NCBI RefSeq assembly: GCF_002086125.1
Contig: NZ_MVHG01000037.1
Span: forward strand, 1-43,835
From: Mycobacterium arosiense ATCC BAA-1401 = DSM 45069
GTDB taxonomy: Bacteria; Actinomycetota; Actinomycetes; Mycobacteriales; Mycobacteriaceae
Length of the DNA: 43,835 nucleotides
Direction: 5' to 3'
Each line of letters begins with the position of its first letter. Within the stretch, counting starts at the first letter, position 1. Shown here one piece after another: positions 6,709 through 15,097 of this stretch. A program made the translations under genes and the position numbers. The notes under the pieces were generated by a model. The model made no database searches. It was not told the origin of the DNA and worked only from the letters and a program-made list of their open reading frames with translations.

Positions 6709-8265
6709 TCACTCGGCGGCGGGGACCATCGCCCACTGCGTGCCGTGCACCTGCTGCGGCCCGCGGTGGACCGCGCTGTAAAGCACGGCACCGACGACGA
6801 GGGTGCCGGCGGTGAACACCAACGGGAAATATTGCAGATACCAGTGACCGCCCTGGGGGTCATAGATGGCTTGGCGCGGCCAGATGAGGTTGATGAACAT
6901 CGCCGCCCCGTATCCCACCGCCAAGACGTTGACCCACAACCCGGCACGCCCCATGCTGAAGGCACGTTGCCCGTGATCATCGACGGCGCCGGCAATGAAC
7001 ACGGCCTCGCCACGCAGCCGGTTGAACAGCATTGCGCCGGTGACCATGAGGTAGGCCAGGTAAATGATGATGATGCACGTGGATTCCATTGCCACGAAAG
7101 CGGCTTGCGGCCCGAGGTTGAGCAGCAGTACCGCGATGGCGCCGAGCCCGATCGCGATGGCCGCGGCCGCGGGGGTTCCGGTCCGACGGGGTACGCGGGA
7201 CAGCGCGGCATGGAACAGGGTGCGACGGTCGCGGGCCATCGAGAACAGCATGCGAGAGCCGGCCGTCTGAATCGCCAATGTTGCGACACAAATCGCAATC
7301 GCCACCATGATCAGCAGGATCTTTCCAGTCGCTCCGGACAATACGGTCGCCACCACGTATGCGGGTCCCTCGCCGGCGAGCCGGCCGTCGCTGAGGCTGG
7401 GCGCGGCCAGCACGGTCACGACGATGATTCCGAAGCCCAGGACGCCGGCCGCCGACAATGCGCGTAATATGGTGCGCGGCGCAATCCTTCGCGCATTGTG
7501 GGTCTCTTCGGACATCTCGCTGGCGCTGTCGAAGCCCACCAGCACATACGCGGCGGTGAACGAGGCGCACAGTAAAGCGCCGAAGTATCCGGCATGGTCG
7601 ATGGTGCCGGTGCTCGCCAAAACCTCGCCCGAGCGGCGGCTATGCACGAGCAGCAGGATGATGATGGCGACGGCGCCGGTTATCTCCGACACGACGCCGC
7701 AGTTGTTGATGATGTACATCAGCTTGATGCCGATGACGTTGACGATGGTGGTCAGCGTCATCAATATGCCCGCCAACAGGATTGCGTTATGGGCACCGGA
7801 GCTGGATGTGGGTGACGGGTCGCCGCCTACCAGCTGGAAACCGGACCAGATCTCGGGTAACACCACTTGCAGGGCGACGGCGGCGCTGGTCATGACGACG
7901 ATCTGGCCGATGATCATGATCCACCCGGCGAACCAGCCGAAGACGGGGTTGGCCAGCCGGCTAGCCCATTGATAGATCGCGCCCGAAAGCGGGTATCGGG
8001 CAGCGAGTTCGGCGAAGCACAGCGCGACCAGCAGCTGTCCGCCCAGCACCACCGGCCATGTCCACACGTAGGCGGGCCCGCCGAAACTGAAGCCCAGCCC
8101 GGCCAGCTGGAACACGGCGGTCAGCACGGAGATGAAGGAGAAGCCCGCCGCAAAGGACGCGAATCTTCCCATTTTCCGATGGAGCTGCTGTTGGTAGCCG
8201 AAGGAGGCCAGAGCGCGGCTCTCGCTGACGTCTTGTTCTTGTTCAATAAGGGTGTGTTCCATCAT
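6709..8265 (-). CDS. APC-superfamily amino acid/amine permease
   Basis: 518 residues from the ATG at 8265, or 517 from the adjacent ATG at 8262, which is better spaced from AAGGGA at 8269-8274. A hydrophilic ~35-residue N-terminus is followed by about twelve hydrophobic segments. APC family features include the first-helix FSFISVLTAVFQLAG stretch, the ELAARYPLSGAIYQWASRL motif near residues 85-105, and GFDSASEMSEETHNARRIAP in the middle, typical of the amino acid/choline/GABA permease branch. It lies 21 bases downstream of the oxygenase gene in the same operon, so it presumably imports that enzyme's substrate or a precursor. An inner-membrane proton symporter for an amino acid or guanidino acid is the best guess. 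Confidence 0.9.
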   Translation of the reverse strand: MMEHTLIEQEQDVSESRALASFGYQQQLHRKMGRFASFAAGFSFISVLTAVFQLAGLGFSFGGPAYVWTWPVVLGGQLLVALCFAELAARYPLSGAIYQWASRLANPVFGWFAGWIMIIGQIVVMTSAAVALQVVLPEIWSGFQLVGGDPSPTSSSGAHNAILLAGILMTLTTIVNVIGIKLMYIINNCGVVSEITGAVAIIILLLVHSRRSGEVLASTGTIDHAGYFGALLCASFTAAYVLVGFDSASEMSEETHNARRIAPRTILRALSAAGVLGFGIIVVTVLAAPSLSDGRLAGEGPAYVVATVLSGATGKILLIMVAIAICVATLAIQTAGSRMLFSMARDRRTLFHAALSRVPRRTGTPAAAAIAIGLGAIAVLLLNLGPQAAFVAMESTCIIIIYLAYLMVTGAMLFNRLRGEAVFIAGAVDDHGQRAFSMGRAGLWVNVLAVGYGAAMFINLIWPRQAIYDPQGGHWYLQYFPLVFTAGTLVVGAVLYSAVHRGPQQVHGTQWAMVPAAE

Positions 8266-8286
8266 CTTTCCCTTCACGACTGGCCG

Positions 8287-9306
8287 TCAAGATTGTGGAG
8301 TGGGATGGCCGAATGACGATAAGGCCAGCGAGCCGGCCGGCAGGGCAAGCTCGCCCGCTTCGATGCGGTCTCGTAGGTAGACGAAACTCTGCGCGGTCTG
8401 CGCAAACAGGTGGTCGCCGGCTTTGAGCCGGCCGCGTGTCGGCTGGCCGGGGACGCAGAGTTTGGGCATCGGCTCGACGAGCGTGTCGTAGTCGACATTG
8501 AAAAACAGTGGGTAGGAGTATCTTTCGCTGACCACCTTGCGTACCCGGTGCGTGGTGGCGACGAACAGGCCGTTAGTCCAGAGCTCTAGCATGTCGCCGA
8601 TATTGACCACGAAACATCCCGGCCTGGGGGGCACATCGATCCACTGCCCGGCGCCGTTGAGCACCTCGAGTCCCGGCTGGGTCGCCTTCAACAGGGTGAT
8701 GCACTCGTAGTCCGTATGCGCCCCGATACCCGGGCTGTCGGTGGCCGTCTCGTCGACCGGATAATGGATCAACCGCAGCTGGCTCGGCGGATCGGTCAAA
8801 AACCGATCGAAATAGTCTTCGGGCTCCGACAAATACAGCGCAAACCCGCGCATGATCGCGCGGCCCGCGCCGAACACCGCCTCGTAATATTCGGTGACGG
8901 CCTCGGCAAAGCCCGGGAGCGCCGGCCATTGATTGGGGCCGCTCAGGGCGGTGCTGCCGGCGCGGTCGGGGCGGTGACGCGCGCAATCGTAGGCTTCCTT
9001 CATATCGGCGGTTCCACCGGCGAACACTTCGCCGCCCTGCGGCACGTAGCCGCGGTGGTTGGTCGAGTTGCCGATGTAGACCGACATTTTTGCGTCCATG
9101 GACTGGTCGAAGAAGCGCTGCGACGCGCTGTGCATGCGGTCAAAGACCTCATCCGGTACGCCGCTGCCGCTGACGTACATGAATCCCACCCGGTGGGCGG
9201 CCTCGCCGAGTTGTTGCGAGACTGCGGCTTTCACCGACGGATCCGCGGATGCCAACCCGGAGATGTCGATCTCGGGCACCGCATCGAACGACGTTGGAGC
9301 TGACAT
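8287..9306 (-). CDS. Isopenicillin-N-synthase-like Fe(II)/2-oxoglutarate dioxygenase
   Basis: 339 residues from the ATG at 9306, preceded by GAGGTG. The N-terminal DIOX_N-type block (VPEIDISGL, then GFMYVSGSGVP) is followed by the jelly roll with a complete facial triad, His197-x-Asp199 (GAHTDYECITLL) and His253 (TTHRV), plus the 2-oxoglutarate-binding pair Arg262 and Ser264 (ERYSYP). It is therefore likely active as an oxygenase and not a cephalosporin enzyme; no beta-lactam genes are nearby. Plant enzymes of this fold (2-ODD-C23) hydroxylate homoarginine and release guanidine, and bacterial ethylene-forming enzyme hydroxylates arginine in a side reaction with the same outcome. Given the ykkC riboswitch in the cluster, a guanidine-releasing hydroxylase is a good hypothesis. 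Starts 4 bases after the preceding stop. Confidence 0.9.
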   Translation of the reverse strand: MSAPTSFDAVPEIDISGLASADPSVKAAVSQQLGEAAHRVGFMYVSGSGVPDEVFDRMHSASQRFFDQSMDAKMSVYIGNSTNHRGYVPQGGEVFAGGTADMKEAYDCARHRPDRAGSTALSGPNQWPALPGFAEAVTEYYEAVFGAGRAIMRGFALYLSEPEDYFDRFLTDPPSQLRLIHYPVDETATDSPGIGAHTDYECITLLKATQPGLEVLNGAGQWIDVPPRPGCFVVNIGDMLELWTNGLFVATTHRVRKVVSERYSYPLFFNVDYDTLVEPMPKLCVPGQPTRGRLKAGDHLFAQTAQSFVYLRDRIEAGELALPAGSLALSSFGHPTPQS

Positions 9307-9310
9307 CTGG

Positions 9311-10048
9311 TTACACCTCACTCGTCTGAAGCAGGGCCGGGTCGCCGGTCAGCTCGCCGATCTGCCAGCGTCCGGCCAATAGGCAGGGGGAGGCAATGGG
9401 AGTGTCCGCGCTCATCCGCGCATGCGATGTGCCCACGTTGACCACGATCGAGAACTCAGCCGCATCGCTTCTGGTGGAGCTGCTTACGCACCAGCCCTTG
9501 TCATCGATCGTCCCGATCGCAACCTCACAGTCCGTGGGACCGCGGCCGGTTTGGCCGTCGGGGCCACGGCTCACCGCGTACCCGAAGACGCCGGCCGACC
9601 GCAGCAGCAGGGCAACCCGTCCGGTGTCGTTGTGGAGCAATGCGGTCGCCGAGTCTTCCGGCTCGTGGCGTTCGGCCCGGATCCACACCTCGCGATATGG
9701 CTCGAGAACGCCCTCCTCGACGAGAGTGTCGCCTTCCCACCTCAGTCGCCCGACGTCGGGGCGTCGGTTTGGCGACCAGTCGATCGTGTGGTGCCACATG
9801 AATTGCGTTCTGTCCAAGTAATGTTGGCAAAGGCGGCCGGCAAACGCGTCCATCCGCGGCGCGCATTCGCCACCCGGGGATGGGCTCACCGCCGGATCCA
9901 CGGCGGGCCGGCGCAGGTCGACGAACCATTGCCGACCCTGTAACCAGGTCACCTGCGTGGTGGTGTCCGACCGCCCGTCTGGCCACTGGATCGAGCGGCG
10001 CGACCAGACTCCACACAGATCTTCGACCGTCGGAGCCGATGCACACAT
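9311..10048 (-). CDS. Conserved hypothetical protein, first gene of the oxygenase operon
   Basis: 245 residues from an ATG with AGGAG 8 bases upstream. No signal peptide or membrane segment. It is rich in Trp and short alternating stretches that suggest a beta-barrel: GVWSRRSIQWPDG, TTTQVTWLQGRQWFVDLR, FMWHHTIDW, RLRWEGDTLVEEG, then a second half ending in LLAGRWQIGELTG. The style recalls lipocalin-like or HRI1-type proteins, but I cannot confirm that. Codon use and spacing (4 bases before the oxygenase start) mark it as real. It may be an accessory or ligand-binding protein for the oxygenase-permease pair. Function unknown. Confidence 0.75.
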   Translation of the reverse strand: MCASAPTVEDLCGVWSRRSIQWPDGRSDTTTQVTWLQGRQWFVDLRRPAVDPAVSPSPGGECAPRMDAFAGRLCQHYLDRTQFMWHHTIDWSPNRRPDVGRLRWEGDTLVEEGVLEPYREVWIRAERHEPEDSATALLHNDTGRVALLLRSAGVFGYAVSRGPDGQTGRGPTDCEVAIGTIDDKGWCVSSSTRSDAAEFSIVVNVGTSHARMSADTPIASPCLLAGRWQIGELTGDPALLQTSEV

Positions 10049-10057
10049 CCATTCACT

Positions 10058-10089
10058 CCTAATTTTCTATCGACTGACAGAAAGTTAGG
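10058..10089. promoter_or_regulatory. 32-bp imperfect palindrome over the ribosome site of the oxygenase operon
   Basis: CCTAATTTTCT (10058-10068) and AGAAAGTTAGG (10079-10089) form an inverted repeat with 10 of 11 matches around a 10-base centre. It starts 9 bases upstream of the ATG at 10048. On the minus strand one arm ends in the AGG of the AGGAG ribosome site. It could be a repressor operator (TetR or LacI of the cluster) or an mRNA hairpin that masks the site. Confidence 0.55.
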
Positions 10090-10604
10090 GGCCATTTGAA
10101 TCATGTTGATGAGCTCCGTGTTTCAAGCCTGTTTCGGGTCGCGCACACGTCGAGTGTCAAACACGCTGGGGCACAGCATCTTCGGGCTAGGTTGCGGTTG
10201 CCTGGGCGGGTTGCCGGTCTGGCTTCCTGTGCGGCGAACCGGTGCTTGTCGAGCCGTTTGCTGGGCGATGCGTGTGTGTGCGGGACAACGCGGTTTGCCT
10301 CGCAGCCGCCACTGGGCCGGGACGCATCCGCGCCGTCGCGGAGGTTGCCGACACGCGCCGCCGCGACGAACGGGCCGCGGCCGTCGCGGCATCGACGATG
10401 GTTTGCTGAAGCGCTCCAAGATTTGATCCCGCCCGCGCCCGACCTGGCCGGAAGGCGACGCGCCTTCCCGCACGAACTGCACGACTTCGACTACGCCGGA
10501 CGGATCGCGCGCGATCAGTTCGTGGCCCGCGAGGTCAAGGCGCGTCAGCACCTTCTGGACAGCCAGACTCGGTAGCCGGTCGGGCCCGCCCATACCCTGA
10601 AGGT
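10090..10604. other. Stretch without a convincing gene at the island/core junction
   Basis: Open frames exist on both strands (for example 10096-10575 plus and 10123-10593 minus), but neither has a ribosome site, a recognisable domain or sensible composition. The plus frame's last 50 residues ([21 protein letters not shown] region) look more protein-like than the rest and could be the remnant of a lost gene. The block separates the accessory cluster from conserved genes. Confidence 0.4.
10593..10598 (+). promoter_or_regulatory. -10 element (TACCCT) of a likely leaderless transcript
   Basis: TACCCT fits the mycobacterial -10 consensus TANNNT and ends 6 bases before the ATG at 10605. That places the expected transcription start on or next to the start codon. 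The GAAGG between them is too close to the ATG to serve as a ribosome site. Confidence 0.5.
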
Positions 10605-12665
10605 ATGACCGTCGCCCCGCCGGCCGGCAAGGCCTCGACCGAGGCTTCCGCCCAGCGCCGCACGCCCGTGTGGCCGGTACTGGCCGGCGTCGCCGTGCTG
10701 GCGGGGTGTACCGCCGCCGGCATCGGAACCCTCTCGCTGGCCAGCGCGCTGACGGTGACGGGCCTGCCCGACCCGGGTCCGGTGACCACGTTGGGGCTGC
10801 CGTTCGTGCGGGCGGCGGGCGAGATCGGCGCGGTGCTCGCGGCCGGCTCGTTCCTGTTCGCCGCGTTCCTGGTGCCGCCGCAGCGCAGCGGCGTCCTGGA
10901 CGCCGACGGCTACCGGGCGCTTCGGCTGGGGACGGTGGCTTCGGGGGTGTGGGCGGTGTGCGCCGCCCTGCTGGTCCCGTTGACCATCTCCGACGTGTCC
11001 GGCCATGCCGTCGCCGACATTCCCCCGGCGCGGATGTGGTCGTTGGCGGGCCTGATCACCAACGCCTCGGCCTGGCGCTGGACCGCGATCTTGGCCGCGG
11101 TGATCACGGTGGCGAGCCTATCGGTGCTGCGCTGGTCGTGGACACCGGTGCTGGTCGCCGCGTCGGTGACGACGCTGATTCCCCTTGGGCTGACCGGTCA
11201 TTCGTCGGCCGGGGGTTCGCACGACCTGGCCACCAACGGCCTGCTGATCCACCTCATCGCAGCCAGCCTGTGGGCCGGTGGCATGCTCGCCTTGCTTGCC
11301 CACGCCCTCCGGGGCGGTGGTCACCTCGGGCTGGCCGCCCGGCGTTTCTCGATGATCGCGTTGTGGTGTTGGGTGGCGATGGCGGTGAGCGGGCTGGTCA
11401 ACGCGCTGGTCCGCGTGCAGCCGTCCGACCTGCTGAGCACCGACTATGGGCGGGTGGTCACCGCGAAGTTCGTCGCGCTGTGCCTGCTGGGGGTGCTGGG
11501 CTGGCGCCAGCGACGCGTGAGTGTGGCTGCGCTGCAAGCGGATTCGGGCCCAGCCCGCGGGCGTGGTGCGCTGTTGCGGATGACGCTGATCGAGGCCGCC
11601 ATTTTCGGCCTCACCTTCGGCATCGCCGTCGGGCTGGGCCGGACCCCGCCGCCGCCGCCCCCGGCCCGGTTGCCGTCGATCCCCGAAGCCGAGATCGGGT
11701 ACGACTTCGACGGACCACCGACCGTGTCGCGCATCCTGTTCGACTGGCGCTTCGACCTGATCTTCGGTTCGGCGGCCATCGTCTTCGCCGCGCTGTATGT
11801 GGCCGCGTTAGTGCGGTTGCGCCGCCGCGGCGACCAGTGGCCGCCCGGCCGGACCTTTTCCTGGCTGCTGGGCTGCCTCGTGTTGCTGTTCACGACGTCG
11901 TCGGGTGTCGGCCGCTACATGCCGGCGATGTTCAGCATGCACATGGTGGTCCACATGTGCCTGTCGATGCTGATCCCGATCCTGCTGGTGCTCGGCGCGC
12001 CGGTCACCCTGGCGTTGCGGGCGCTGCCCGCGGTCGGCCGCGACGATCCGCCGGGCATGCGGGAATGGCTGTTGGCCGCGCTGCACAGCCGCTTCTCCCG
12101 GTTCCTCACCAACCCGGTGGTGGCCACCGTGCTGTTCGTCGCCGGGTTCTATGGCCTGTATCTGTCGAATCTCTTCGACGTCACCGCGAGCAGCCACGCC
12201 GGGCATCTGGCGATGAATCTGCACTTCCTGCTGAGCGGCTACCTGTTCTATTGGGTGGTGATCGGGGTCGACCCGACGCCGCGCCCGATCCCGCCGCTGG
12301 CCAAGGTGGCGGTGGTATTCGCCTCACTGCCGCTGCACGCCTTCTTCGGGGTGGTGCTGATGGGCACCAAGAAGGTGCTCGGTGCCGACTACTACCGTTC
12401 GCTCGATCTGAGCTGGCACACCGACCTGCTGGGGGATCAGCGCCTGGGCGGCGGCATCGCCTGGGCGGCGGGGGAGTTTCCCCTCGTAATCGTGATGCTC
12501 GCGCTGCTCATCCAGTGGGCGCGCAGCGATCGTCGCACCGCCAAGCGGTTGGACCGGGCCGCCGAACGTGACGACGACGCCGAGCTGGCGGCCTACAACG
12601 CCATGCTGGCGCAGCTGGCGCGGGGCGAGACGGCCGGGCGGACCGGCCCGACCGACCCCGACTGA
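10605..12665 (+). CDS. CopD / CtaG fusion: copper-handling and cytochrome c oxidase assembly membrane protein
   Basis: 686 residues, polytopic with a dozen or more hydrophobic segments. The N-terminal half (to about residue 345) is a CopD-type copper resistance domain with an LGLPFVRAAGEIGAVLAAGSFLF helix region and GHSSAGGSHDLATNGLLIHL. A proline-rich hinge (TPPPPPPA, about 347-354) leads to a caa3_CtaG-type domain containing the Met/His-rich helix MPAMFSMHMVVHMCLSML, a likely copper path. It matches M. tuberculosis Rv0102 in architecture. It is predicted to deliver copper for the CuB site of cytochrome oxidase. In M. tuberculosis this gene is not next to ssbB, so its position marks a rearrangement. 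The ATG appears to be leaderless. Confidence 0.87.
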   Translation: MTVAPPAGKASTEASAQRRTPVWPVLAGVAVLAGCTAAGIGTLSLASALTVTGLPDPGPVTTLGLPFVRAAGEIGAVLAAGSFLFAAFLVPPQRSGVLDADGYRALRLGTVASGVWAVCAALLVPLTISDVSGHAVADIPPARMWSLAGLITNASAWRWTAILAAVITVASLSVLRWSWTPVLVAASVTTLIPLGLTGHSSAGGSHDLATNGLLIHLIAASLWAGGMLALLAHALRGGGHLGLAARRFSMIALWCWVAMAVSGLVNALVRVQPSDLLSTDYGRVVTAKFVALCLLGVLGWRQRRVSVAALQADSGPARGRGALLRMTLIEAAIFGLTFGIAVGLGRTPPPPPPARLPSIPEAEIGYDFDGPPTVSRILFDWRFDLIFGSAAIVFAALYVAALVRLRRRGDQWPPGRTFSWLLGCLVLLFTTSSGVGRYMPAMFSMHMVVHMCLSMLIPILLVLGAPVTLALRALPAVGRDDPPGMREWLLAALHSRFSRFLTNPVVATVLFVAGFYGLYLSNLFDVTASSHAGHLAMNLHFLLSGYLFYWVVIGVDPTPRPIPPLAKVAVVFASLPLHAFFGVVLMGTKKVLGADYYRSLDLSWHTDLLGDQRLGGGIAWAAGEFPLVIVMLALLIQWARSDRRTAKRLDRAAERDDDAELAAYNAMLAQLARGETAGRTGPTDPD

Positions 12666-12783
12666 TCCACAGTCCCGGTTTCTTCCACAGCGACGGCCAT
12701 CTCCGGTTGTTCCCCGCGGCGTTCGTCGGTGCCGCCGGGCCTACTGGCAGCCATAGCCAACGCAATCGAGAAGGGATCAGCCC

Positions 12784-13263
12784 ATGTTCGAAACTTCGCT
12801 CACCGTCGTCGGTCACATCGTCAACAACCCCGAACGTCGACAGGTCGGCAACCAGGAGGTCATCAAGTTCCGCGTCGCCAGCAATTCCCGGCGGCGCACG
12901 GCGGACGGCGGCTGGGAGCCCGGCAATTCGCTGTTCATCAACGTCAACTGCTGGGGCAAGTTGGTCACCGGCGTGGGCGCCGCATTGGGCAAGGGCGCGC
13001 CGGTGATCGTGGTGGGCCACGTGTACACCAGCGAGTACGAGGACCGTGACGGCAACCGCCGGTCGTCGCTGGAGATGCGCGCCACCTCGGTCGGGCCCGA
13101 CGTGTCCCGTGCGATCGTGCGCATCGAGCGCCCCGGCTACACCGGTCCGACGGCCACCGACGCCGCCACACCGCCCGCGGATGCCTCCGACGCCGCCGGT
13201 GAGGACGGCGACGCCGATGACGCCGAGTCCGCCGATACCGGCCCGCTGCCGCTGACCGCTTAG
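12784..13263 (+). CDS. ssbB: Second single-stranded DNA-binding protein (SsbB)
   Basis: 159 residues with GAAGGGA before the ATG. Residues 1-110 form the OB fold (FETSLTVVGHIVNNPERR, FINVNCWGKLVTGVGAALGKGAPVIVVGHVYTSEYEDRDG). The C-terminal ~45 residues are acidic and Ala/Asp-rich and end in LPLTA, without the DDDIPF-type tip that recruits partner proteins in the main SSB. This matches the paralogue Rv2478c, thought to have a stress or repair role. It precedes ettA by 79 bases on the same strand, the conserved arrangement in mycobacteria. Confidence 0.93.
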   Translation: MFETSLTVVGHIVNNPERRQVGNQEVIKFRVASNSRRRTADGGWEPGNSLFINVNCWGKLVTGVGAALGKGAPVIVVGHVYTSEYEDRDGNRRSSLEMRATSVGPDVSRAIVRIERPGYTGPTATDAATPPADASDAAGEDGDADDAESADTGPLPLTA

Positions 13264-13281
13264 CGGCGGCGCTCCCGCCGC
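13263..13281 (+). terminator. GC hairpin directly after ssbB
   Basis: GCGGCGG and CCGCCGC pair around CGCTC, beginning in the stop codon. No T-run follows, so termination is uncertain. Confidence 0.35.
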
Positions 13282-13342
13282 CGGGCGATGCCTAGGATGG
13301 TCCGCGAGATCACTTCGCAAACCAGAAAGGCACAACCGCGGC

Positions 13343-15019
<1,677 letters not shown>

Positions 15020-15097
15020 TGTCAGCTCTGCCCCGTACCGCCTCCGAATGGGGCGACCGAGCGCACTGACCACCGTCGCCAGTTGGGAGCTATCGCC

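Noticed and set aside
8287..9306. Beta-lactam biosynthesis (isopenicillin N synthase)
   Set aside because: No ACV synthetase or related gene; the fold is shared by many oxygenases, and the Arg/Ser pair indicates 2-oxoglutarate use, unlike true IPNS.
10096..10575. 159-codon frame upstream of the CopD/CtaG gene
   Set aside because: No ribosome site, odd composition over most of its length, no recognised family. Kept only as a possible remnant in the spacer note.
10670..12571. 633-codon frame inside the CopD/CtaG gene
   Set aside because: Same strand, shifted frame, Arg/Gly/Pro-rich; the real frame has clear membrane domains.
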